From: Deltaproteobacteria bacterium
GTDB taxonomy: Bacteria; Desulfobacterota; GWC2-55-46; S146-73
DNA: 11,132 bases
Assembly: GCA_015492355.1 (NCBI GenBank)
Contig: WGFF01000042.1
Location: forward strand, 1-11,132
Reading direction: 5' to 3'
Shown: in pieces, positions 1-6,435 of the stretch
Position numbering within the stretch: the first letter of the stretch is position 1
Layout: every line of letters begins with the position of its first letter
Notes under the pieces: model-generated
The model's database searches: none
Told to the model about the DNA's origin: nothing
What the model saw: only the letters and a program-made list of their open reading frames with translations
Made by a program: the position numbers and the translations under genes

Positions 1-66
1 ATTCTACTTGGTACCTGAGGGAAACCCCTTTTACAAAAGGGGTTTCCCTCAGGTACCAAGTAGAAT
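1..66. repeat. Perfect 66-bp inverted repeat (32-bp arms, 2-bp centre)
   Basis: Bases 1-32 are the exact reverse complement of 35-66, and only AC at 33-34 is unpaired. Each arm holds GGTACCTGAGGGAAACCCC. As RNA it would fold into a very stable hairpin from either strand. It lies 32 bp past the stop of the gspN-like gene, so it could act as a terminator-like or mRNA-end structure. The T-run inside the arm is not a classical trailing U-tract. The left arm ends exactly at base 1 of the window, so the true extent is unknown and a fold-back at a contig end cannot be excluded. Confidence 0.9.
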
Positions 67-98
67 CGTATCTCCCTTTTACCCCCGACGCAGTGCCT

Positions 99-947
99 TT
101 ACCTTCCGATTACAGGCATCTCGAGTGTGCCACTTACAGGTATGGTGTAGTAGTTTGCGGATCTCTTGTATCTGGCGAGCAGTGACCTCATCAGGAGGTC
201 CATTGCAGGGTCTCTATCCTTGGTGATTATTTCTATAGTAAGGGCGATGGGGTTCTTCTCGAGGGGGACCCTTTCCAGCCCTATCTCCCCTTTTATCCTC
301 GCTGAAAGGTTCTCTGCCTTTATCCAAAAACCCTTGACACTGGCTTTGCATCCATAGAGTTCTATCATCATACCGATGTCCTCTATCGTACCGGTGGGCA
401 GTCTCAAGCCCTTCCATCTTATACCCCTTGCATTCAAGGCATTGTCCTCCATCTCCACTGTCCCGCTGGCACACCTCCCGTCATGGTCGATATCTATCCT
501 GCCATCCATGTATATGGTGCCATCTATACCGCTACCTTCTGGAAAGGGGAAGACCTCTATATCCATGTGTCTTATTGTGGTATCTATTGACATGCGACCC
601 AGCCCAAGGGCGGTCTCTCCTACAATCTCCCCATCCCCTAATCTCGCCTCGATACCGAACCTCAACTCTCCTGATAATATGCCGAATGGTTTGAAAAAGA
701 CATCTGCCCTGTCCATATCGAATCTCCTCCCCCTGTCATCCAGCAACAAACTGAGCCCTTCCACCCCCAGCCCGAAAGGTGGTATTCTGTAAAACCTCCC
801 ATCCGCCAGTACAATCCCCCCATTGGATTTCAACGTATCCCTTATCCATGCCTCAACAGGCTTGGCAGGAAAGAACGCAACAAGGGTGAGGAGGAAGAGA
901 ACCATACCAGCCAGGAAAAGAAAGGATATGAGTATAAGCCTTCTCAT
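99..947 (-). CDS. gspN: GspN-like type II secretion system protein
   Basis: The 282-residue product probably belongs to the inner-membrane GspN family found with type II secretion systems of delta-proteobacteria and relatives. It starts with two arginines and one strong hydrophobic segment (about residues 4-25, ending in AFFPA). A beta-rich periplasmic body follows, with the recurrent pattern of alternating hydrophobic strands and turns (for example PPFGLGVEGLSLLL), ending near PVSGTLEMPVIG. I chose the ATG at 947 because the protein then begins with the membrane segment. A TTG at 980 would add 11 residues but has no Shine-Dalgarno sequence. Neither start has a strong ribosome site. It is the last minus-strand gene in the window, 131 bp after accA, and no other gsp gene is visible, so its partners may lie beyond base 1. 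It could also be another AsmA-like periplasmic protein. The family call is from overall pattern, not from a catalytic motif. Confidence 0.6.
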   Translation of the reverse strand: MRRLILISFLFLAGMVLFLLTLVAFFPAKPVEAWIRDTLKSNGGIVLADGRFYRIPPFGLGVEGLSLLLDDRGRRFDMDRADVFFKPFGILSGELRFGIEARLGDGEIVGETALGLGRMSIDTTIRHMDIEVFPFPEGSGIDGTIYMDGRIDIDHDGRCASGTVEMEDNALNARGIRWKGLRLPTGTIEDIGMMIELYGCKASVKGFWIKAENLSARIKGEIGLERVPLEKNPIALTIEIITKDRDPAMDLLMRSLLARYKRSANYYTIPVSGTLEMPVIGR

Positions 948-1014
948 CTCATGAACAACCCCGTAAAACCCCTCTGTCAAGGAGAAAGATACCTCTGGCT
1001 ATAGCCCTCTTTTA

Positions 1015-1048
1015 AGGAAAGGTTTTTTTCAGGTAAGGTACCAACCCG
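1015..1048. repeat. Diverged half-copy of the terminal palindrome
   Basis: This segment in the accA-gspN gap shares the order of blocks AAGG, GGTTT, TCAGGTA and GGTACCAA with the right arm of the 1-66 palindrome. It differs by an AGGTA duplication and several substitutions. With the palindrome it places related sequence on both sides of the gspN-like gene. The rest of the 131-bp gap holds a short palindrome, GGCTATAGCC (997-1006), and no recognisable gene. The similarity is short and could be chance. Confidence 0.3.
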
Positions 1049-1078
1049 TACTGTCAGCCCCACGAGCCTACCTTCCTT

Positions 1079-2032
1079 TTAAAGGAATTTACCCATGGTG
1101 CGGTACTTTCTGTAGCGTTCTTCGATGAGTTCTTCAGGGGAGTTATTGTCCAGCTCAGAGAGTGTCTCCACGAGTGCGGTCTTGAGGTTCCTGTAAACTG
1201 TATCAGGGTCTCTGTGAGCCCCGCCTGTGGGTTCCTTGACCACCCTATCTATGACACCGAGGTCCAGGAGTTCAGGGGCACTGAGCTTTAGTGTCTTTGC
1301 AGCAAGGTCTGCCTTCGAGCCGTCCTTCCAGAGTATGGCTGCGCATCCTTCTGGTGATATGACGGAATATATCGTGAACTCGAGCATCATTATCCTGTCT
1401 GCCACACCTATAGCAAGGGCGCCACCACTACCACCCTCACCTATGACCACACTCATGACCGGTACCCTGAGGGTAGACATCTCCTGTAGATTCCTTGCTA
1501 TAGCCTCTGATTGCCCCCTCTCCTCTGCACCTATCCCGGGATAGGCACCAGGGGTATCTATGAGGGTTATAAGTGGTCTCCTGAAACGCTCCGCAAGCCT
1601 CATTATCCTGAGTGCCTTTCTGTAGCCCTCAGGATGGGGCATGCCAAAGTTCCTGTGGAGTTTTTCCTTCGTATTTCTGCCCTTCTGCTGACCTATGACC
1701 ACAACAGCCCTGCCATCCAAACGCGCAAGCCCTGCAACGATGGAGGGATCGTCCCTGAACAGTCTGTCTCCATGGAGCTCGACGAATTCATCGAATACAT
1801 TCTGTATGTAATCGAGTGCATAGGGTCTGTTTGGATGCCTTGCAACCTGTGTTATCTGCCACGGTGTCAGTCTCGAGTAGATATCCTCCAGGAGTTTCTT
1901 TCTCTTCCTCTCCAGTTTTGCTATCTCTTCGCTGTGTTCCTTCTGGTCCTCTGTGGAATAGGACCTGAGCTCCTCTATCCTCTTTTCAACCGCCTCCACA
2001 GGCTTTTCAAAATCGAGCCACTGTCTGTACAT
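1079..2032 (-). CDS. accA: Acetyl-CoA carboxylase carboxyltransferase subunit alpha
   Basis: The 317-residue product matches the normal length of bacterial AccA. With AccD it forms the cytoplasmic carboxyltransferase that moves CO2 from biotin (on AccB) to acetyl-CoA, making malonyl-CoA for fatty-acid synthesis. The N-terminus YRQWLDFEKP and the coiled-coil-like stretch after it are typical. Further landmarks are LTPWQITQVARHPNRP (about 55-70), the QQKGRNTKE loop (115-123), LIDTPGAYPGIGAEERGQ (157-174), the glycine-rich oxyanion segment GEGGSGGALAIG (198-209) and IYSVISPEGCAAILW (221-235). I prefer the ATG at 2032: a GGAGAAGG ribosome site lies 10 nt upstream, and the protein then starts just like other AccA proteins. 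A GTG at 2056 would put that site inside the gene. It follows dnaE by 35 bp, so the two are probably co-transcribed, a known pairing. No accD, accB or accC is in the window. Confidence 0.97.
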   Translation of the reverse strand: MYRQWLDFEKPVEAVEKRIEELRSYSTEDQKEHSEEIAKLERKRKKLLEDIYSRLTPWQITQVARHPNRPYALDYIQNVFDEFVELHGDRLFRDDPSIVAGLARLDGRAVVVIGQQKGRNTKEKLHRNFGMPHPEGYRKALRIMRLAERFRRPLITLIDTPGAYPGIGAEERGQSEAIARNLQEMSTLRVPVMSVVIGEGGSGGALAIGVADRIMMLEFTIYSVISPEGCAAILWKDGSKADLAAKTLKLSAPELLDLGVIDRVVKEPTGGAHRDPDTVYRNLKTALVETLSELDNNSPEELIEERYRKYRTMGKFL

Positions 2033-2042
2033 GGAAATCAAA

Positions 2043-2054
2043 CCTTCTCCTTTC
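2043..2054 (-). promoter_or_regulatory. Ribosome binding site of accA
   Basis: GAAAGGAGAAGG on the minus strand, 10 nt before the ATG at 2032. It decides for this start against the GTG at 2056, which would lie upstream of the site. Confidence 0.75.
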
Positions 2055-2067
2055 ACTCATACTCTTC

Positions 2068-5000
2068 TTACAGAAGCCTTATCTCACTGTTCCTGAAAAG
2101 CCCCCTTATCCTCTCTAACATATCCTCCTTCGGCTCCACCCTGAGCACATCAGGAAGGCTCAATACCACCTCTCCATCATCAGGGTATACAAGGTGGAGA
2201 AACACCGGAGACCTGCCAGGGTTCTCCCTGAGTATACCCTTGAGTTCCTCGAACCTCTGGGGGAGCAGTCCATCTGTTGAGGCATAGATGTGTATCTTTT
2301 TTGTGGTAATACCGCCTGCCCTGGAAAGGGGGACTATATCCGATGCTATGAGTTTGGTCTCCTCGTCCCTTTCAGCCCTCCCTCTTATGAGAAGGGGCTC
2401 CTCTGAATGGATAACCTCCCTTGTTCTCTGGTAGAGGTCAGAGAAGACTATCACCTCCATACCCCCTGTGAGGTCTTCTATCTTGAGGAACGCCATCCTG
2501 TCTCCCCTCTTGGTGTTTATCTCCCTTACCTCTGTGACCACACATCCCACGCTCACCTCACCATCCCTTTCCCCTTCACGCAGTGATTCCACTGTATGGG
2601 TTGCAAAAGCCCTGAGCCTGTCCGTGTAGCCTGAAAGGGGATGGGAGGAGATGTAAAAGCCAAGGGTCTCCTTCTCGTAAGAGAGGAGCTCCCTTTCAGA
2701 CCATTCATCCACTTCCTTTAATTCTGGTACAGTTACCTGCATGCCTGAGCCGAGGACATCGAATATGGAGGTCTGCCCTGTGTTCCTGTCCCTCTGCACC
2801 CCCTGTACCGCTTCCATCATGGTCTCGAGTGATGTCATAAGCTGAGCCCTCTTACTGCCAGTGAAATCAAAGGCTCCACACTTTATCAAACTCTCCACCA
2901 CCTTTTTATTTATCCTTCTTGTATCCACCCTGCTCAGGAAGTCGAAAAGGGATGTAAAGGGCTTTTTGTTTCGTTCTGATATTATCTCCTCTATCGCTGC
3001 CCTTCCCACGTTCTTGACCGCAGCCAGACCGAACCTTATTTTTCCGTCCCTTACCGTGAACTCCATGGCACTCTCGTTGAGATGTGGTGGCAGTACCTCT
3101 ATGCCCATCTCCCTGCATTCGGATATGTACTTTATCACCTTGTCTGTGTCATTCATATCCGAGGTCAGGAGCGCTGCCATGAACTCAAGGGGATAGTGAG
3201 CCTTGAGGTATGCGGTCTGGTAGGCGATGAGGGCATAGGCTGCGCTGTGGCTCTTGTTAAAGCCGTAACCGGCAAAATGCGCCATAAGGTCAAAGATCTT
3301 TTCTGCGGTCTTGAGCGGTACATTGCGCTTCTTTGCACCATCTATGAACCTGTTTCTCTGTTCGAGCATCTCCTCTGGCAGTTTCTTTCCCATTGCCTTG
3401 CGGAGCTTGTCAGCCTCTCCAGGTGTAAACCCTGCAAGTGTCTTGGCTATCTCCATCACCTGTTCCTGATAGACTATGACACCATAGGTGTTCTCGAGTA
3501 TATCCTTGAGCTGGGGGAGTTCATACGTTACAGGTACACTGCCGTGTTTTCTCTTTATGAACTCATCGACCATCCCGCTCTGGAGGGGACCCGGTCTGTA
3601 AAGTGCAACCGCAGCCATCAGGTCCTCAAAGGTACTGGGCTTGAGTTTCTTGAGGAGTTCCTTTATGCCAGAACTTTCGAGCTGGAATATACCGTTAGTG
3701 TTGCCAGAGGAAAGGAGCCTGTATGTACTCTCGTCATCGAGTGACAGGTCGTCCACATCGAGTTCCACCCCTCTGTTCTCACGGATGAGTCTTACGGTTC
3801 TGTCTATGACCGTGAGTGTCTTGAGCCCGAGAAAGTCAAACTTTATGAGCCCTATTCGTTCCACATCCTTCATCGGATACTGGGTGGTTACTATGTTCTC
3901 CTTCTGTCCCTTGTAAAGAGGCAGGTACTCCACAAGTGGCTTCTGTGATATGACCACACCCGCTGCATGGGTGGACGCATGTCTCGGGAGTCCCTCCAGC
4001 GCCCTTGCCACGTCTATAAGACCCCTTACCTTGGGGTCCTCGTCCATGAGCCTTTTGAGCAGGGGTTCCTGCTCTATGGCATCGTCTATGGTTATATTGA
4101 GCTGGTTGGGTATGAGTTTTGCTATCCTGTCCACCTCACTGTAGGGCATATCCAGGGCTCTTCCCACATCACGTATCACAGCCCTTGCCTTCATCTGTCC
4201 AAAGGTTATTATCTGGGTCACATTCTCCTTGCCGTACTTCTCGGTTACGTACCTTATAACGTCCTCCCTTCTCTCGAAGCAGAAGTCTATGTCTATATCT
4301 GGCAGACTTATCCTCTCTGGATTGAGGAATCTCTCGAAGAGGAGGTTGTATCTTATGGGATCGAGGTTCGTTATACCTAAGGAATAGGCGGTAAGGCTAC
4401 CTGCTGCAGAGCCCCTTCCAGGTCCAACCGGTATGCCCCTTGACCTTGCATGTTCTATGAAATCTGCGACTATGAGGAAGTACCCTGAAAAGCCCATCTT
4501 CTTTATGACCTTGAGCTCCTTTTTGAGCCTCTCGTAGTACTGCCACCTGCCCGATTCCTCTACCTCGCCCTTTTCCATATGCCTCTTGAGCCTTGCCTCG
4601 AGCCCCTCCATAGCCTTCCTCTCAAGGAGGCTGTCGAGTGTCTCACCCTCAGGCACAGGATAGTATGGAAGATGGTACTCATCGAAGTTCCACTCAAGGT
4701 TGCACTTCTCAGCGACAAGGATGGTGTTGGTTATGGCTTCGGGGACATGAGAGAAGGTCTCCATCATCTCCTCAGGGGACTTAAGATAAAACTCATCTGT
4801 CTCGAACCTCATCCTCTCCCTGTCGTTTACGGTCTTACCCGTCTGTATGCAGAGGAGTATATCGTGTATCCTTGAATCGTCCCTTCTCAGATAATGGCAG
4901 TCGTTCGTTGCAACAACAGGTATGCCAAGTCTTCGGGAGAGTTCGATAAGTCCCTGATTGACCTTCTTCTGGTCGTCTATACCGTTATACTGGAGTTCGA

Positions 5001-5535
5001 GATAGAACCTCTCGTCGGAGAAGACCTCCTTGTAGAACCCTGCTATCTCCTCTGCCTTTCTGGTATTCCCCATGTTTATGTTATGGGGTATCTCCCCCTG
5101 AAGACATGCGCTAAGCGCGATGAGTCCTTCGTTAAATTCAGAGAGAAGGTCTTTATCTATCCTCGGCTTGTAATAGAATCCCTCGAGATACGCCTTTGTA
5201 AGGAGGTGGCAGAGGTTTCTGTATCCCTTCTGGTTCTTGACAAGGAGGATCAGATGATAGGCTGACTCCATTGTACCCCCCCTTGAGGAAGGGGAGCGAT
5301 CGGTGTACCTGCCAGGGGCAACGTAGACCTCACAACCAACTATCGGTTTTATACCCCTTGCCATCGCCTTCTGATAGAACTCAACAGCACCGAAGATATT
5401 GCCATGATCTGTCATGGCAACAGCGGGCATCCTGTGTTCCTTCACCGCATCGAACAGGTCGTTGAGCCTTATGGCACCGTCCAGAAGGCTATACTGGGTA
5501 TGGAGATGGAGATGTACGAATCCAGAATGTTGCAT
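2068..5535 (-). CDS. dnaE: DNA polymerase III subunit alpha (replicative polymerase)
   Basis: The 1155-residue product is full length (E. coli DnaE has 1160) and is the polymerising subunit of the chromosomal replicase. Domains in order: an N-terminal PHP domain (about 1-280, HLHLHTQYSLLDG, TDHGN 42-46, GCEVY, ALSACLQGEIP, NDCHY); palm and fingers with GPGRGSAAGS (371-380), PDIDIDF (412-418) and KFDFLGL (565-571); the tandem HhH region with YGFNKSHSAAYA; and a C-terminal OB domain (VGCVVTEVREINTKRGDRMAF). By family alignment the catalytic aspartates are D415, D417 and D567, all present. The PHP metal-ligand set also looks complete, unlike E. coli, so built-in 3'-5' proofreading is possible. 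This is the DnaE1 type, not PolC. The ATG at 5535 is the only start that keeps the PHP motif, yet no Shine-Dalgarno precedes it. A TATGAT box 14 nt upstream suggests a very short leader. accA follows in the same direction. Confidence 0.98.
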   Translation of the reverse strand: MQHSGFVHLHLHTQYSLLDGAIRLNDLFDAVKEHRMPAVAMTDHGNIFGAVEFYQKAMARGIKPIVGCEVYVAPGRYTDRSPSSRGGTMESAYHLILLVKNQKGYRNLCHLLTKAYLEGFYYKPRIDKDLLSEFNEGLIALSACLQGEIPHNINMGNTRKAEEIAGFYKEVFSDERFYLELQYNGIDDQKKVNQGLIELSRRLGIPVVATNDCHYLRRDDSRIHDILLCIQTGKTVNDRERMRFETDEFYLKSPEEMMETFSHVPEAITNTILVAEKCNLEWNFDEYHLPYYPVPEGETLDSLLERKAMEGLEARLKRHMEKGEVEESGRWQYYERLKKELKVIKKMGFSGYFLIVADFIEHARSRGIPVGPGRGSAAGSLTAYSLGITNLDPIRYNLLFERFLNPERISLPDIDIDFCFERREDVIRYVTEKYGKENVTQIITFGQMKARAVIRDVGRALDMPYSEVDRIAKLIPNQLNITIDDAIEQEPLLKRLMDEDPKVRGLIDVARALEGLPRHASTHAAGVVISQKPLVEYLPLYKGQKENIVTTQYPMKDVERIGLIKFDFLGLKTLTVIDRTVRLIRENRGVELDVDDLSLDDESTYRLLSSGNTNGIFQLESSGIKELLKKLKPSTFEDLMAAVALYRPGPLQSGMVDEFIKRKHGSVPVTYELPQLKDILENTYGVIVYQEQVMEIAKTLAGFTPGEADKLRKAMGKKLPEEMLEQRNRFIDGAKKRNVPLKTAEKIFDLMAHFAGYGFNKSHSAAYALIAYQTAYLKAHYPLEFMAALLTSDMNDTDKVIKYISECREMGIEVLPPHLNESAMEFTVRDGKIRFGLAAVKNVGRAAIEEIISERNKKPFTSLFDFLSRVDTRRINKKVVESLIKCGAFDFTGSKRAQLMTSLETMMEAVQGVQRDRNTGQTSIFDVLGSGMQVTVPELKEVDEWSERELLSYEKETLGFYISSHPLSGYTDRLRAFATHTVESLREGERDGEVSVGCVVTEVREINTKRGDRMAFLKIEDLTGGMEVIVFSDLYQRTREVIHSEEPLLIRGRAERDEETKLIASDIVPLSRAGGITTKKIHIYASTDGLLPQRFEELKGILRENPGRSPVFLHLVYPDDGEVVLSLPDVLRVEPKEDMLERIRGLFRNSEIRLL

Positions 5536-5549
5536 GGTAAAGAAAGGGT

Positions 5550-5555
5550 ATCATA
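5550..5555 (-). promoter_or_regulatory. Possible -10 box of dnaE
   Basis: The minus-strand hexamer TATGAT ends 14 nt before the dnaE ATG, which would give a leader of only about 7 nt. No good -35 hexamer is found 16-18 bp further upstream. The claim rests on one hexamer and is weak. Confidence 0.25.
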
Positions 5556-5598
5556 TTTCAGACGGATTTTGTAGTGGCTATTTCCACCTGGTCTGAAA
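5556..5598. repeat. Nested inverted repeat upstream of dnaE
   Basis: TTTCAGAC (5556-5563) is the exact reverse complement of GTCTGAAA (5591-5598). A smaller GTGG/CCAC pair (5574-5577, 5584-5587) sits inside it. It lies directly upstream of the possible dnaE -10 box, so it could be an operator or part of a decayed mobile-element end. No protein partner can be named. Confidence 0.4.
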
Positions 5599-5711
5599 AC
5601 CCCGCCTCCCCCTCAGGGCGGGGATGAAAAGGGGGCTCATAACTCCAAACTCCCCCATCCTGAAACCTACAGACAGGACCAGAGCCAAAGCCCTGCGGGC
5701 AGGTGCCCTGA
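5560..5711 (-). mobile_element. Possible right-end relic of an IS200/IS605 (TnpB) element
   Basis: After the DtxR-like stop, a minus-strand frame reads GTCPQGFGSGPVCRFQ and continues through the GC hairpin to a stop (TGA) near 5560. The style recalls the low-conservation tail that follows the last zinc-finger and NIL motif of TnpB proteins. The hairpin with CATCCCCGCCCTGAGGG...GGCGGGGTTTTC resembles common right ends of IS1341-type elements. No catalytic or zinc-finger part of TnpB is present and no left end is visible, so at most this is a fragment. It could instead be ordinary intergenic sequence with a terminator. The resemblance is from memory and no comparison was run. Confidence 0.3.
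5595..5623 (-). terminator. Rho-independent terminator of the feoB operon
   Basis: On the minus strand CCCCGCC (5623-5617), a 10-nt loop and GGCGGGG (5606-5600) form a 7-bp GC stem followed by TTTTC. This is the form of an intrinsic terminator and it lies about 90 bp after the DtxR-like gene, before dnaE. The T-run is short (four). The same CCCCGCC/GGCGGGG hairpin with flanking ATGAA also resembles ends of IS200/IS605 elements, so its origin may be a mobile element. Confidence 0.55.
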
Positions 5712-6404
5712 TTATGGTACCTTTTTTACGTATATCTCCCTTACTATCCCCTCATCCAGTGCAAGGGTGGTCTCGCCTATCTCCACCACAAAGGCTGGCT
5801 TTTTCTGGTGGAGTTTCACCGTACTCCCTGGCACCATCCCCAGGGAACTTATCCTGTCGAGTCTTGCATGGGAGCTGGAGAGTATGAATATTATCCTGCC
5901 CTTCTCACCTATCTCGAGCTCGTTCAACGGTCTTACAAGGGGCTGTATATTGCCTGTCTTTCTCATACAGCACCTTCCACGCGGTATGGGCAGTCCATGG
6001 GGACAGACAGGCGGGTGACCGAGAAGGGTACATATACTCTCTGTTACAGCGGGTGTGAGGGAGTGCTCGAAGGTACAGGCATTCCTCTCTATGCCACCCT
6101 CGTCTATCTCGAGTACCTCTGAAAGGAGTATCTCTGCAAGCCTGTGCCTCCTGATAGCCTCCCTTGCCTCCTCCTCTCCCCTTTCTGTGAGGGTTATGGA
6201 ATCGCCATCCACCCTTACAAGCCCCATCGATTCCATGGTCTTGAGTGTCTGTTCATCCGCCTGGACACGCTCTATCTCCTCTATGGACATGAGTTCCTTC
6301 ACAGAACTACTGCCCCTCTCCCTGAGTGTCCATATAAACTCCAGTATCTCTTCTATCTTGTGTTCCAGCATATCTCCATCCATTGCCTGTTTTGACGATT
6401 CCAA
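5712..6404 (-). CDS. DtxR/MntR-family metal-dependent regulator fused to a FeoA-like domain
   Basis: The product (230 residues from the TTG at 6404) looks like a metal-responsive transcription factor. Residues about 12-80 form a winged helix (MLEHKIEEILEFIWTLRERG through VDGDSITLTERG). Residues 82-130 are the dimerisation and metal-binding part, with RRHRLAEILLSEVL and the CTFEHSLTP motif (C110, E113, H114) typical of DtxR-family metal ligands. A cysteine-rich segment follows: CPHGLPIPRGRCC (C134, H136, C145, C146). Residues about 160-230 are an SH3-like FeoA domain (LGMVPGSTVKL, FVVEIGETTLALDEGIVREIYV). The gene lies 31 bp after feoB in the same direction, so it probably senses iron and controls this operon or acts through its FeoA part on FeoB. 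The start is uncertain: the TTG has GAGGGAGG directly upstream with tight spacing, while ATGs at 6383 and 6371 would trim 7 or 11 residues outside the domain. Confidence 0.85.
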   Translation of the reverse strand: MESSKQAMDGDMLEHKIEEILEFIWTLRERGSSSVKELMSIEEIERVQADEQTLKTMESMGLVRVDGDSITLTERGEEEAREAIRRHRLAEILLSEVLEIDEGGIERNACTFEHSLTPAVTESICTLLGHPPVCPHGLPIPRGRCCMRKTGNIQPLVRPLNELEIGEKGRIIFILSSSHARLDRISSLGMVPGSTVKLHQKKPAFVVEIGETTLALDEGIVREIYVKKVP

Positions 6405-6435
6405 AAACCTCCCTCAAGCCCCCCATTAATCCATA

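Noticed and set aside
1511..2287. Long plus-strand open frame (258 codons) across the accA-dnaE junction
   Set aside because: It lies antisense to two clearly identified genes, its protein has no family pattern, and it arises from the codon bias of the minus-strand genes.
3082..3744. Plus-strand open frame of 220 codons inside dnaE
   Set aside because: It is antisense to conserved polymerase sequence, and no ribosome site or known motif supports it.
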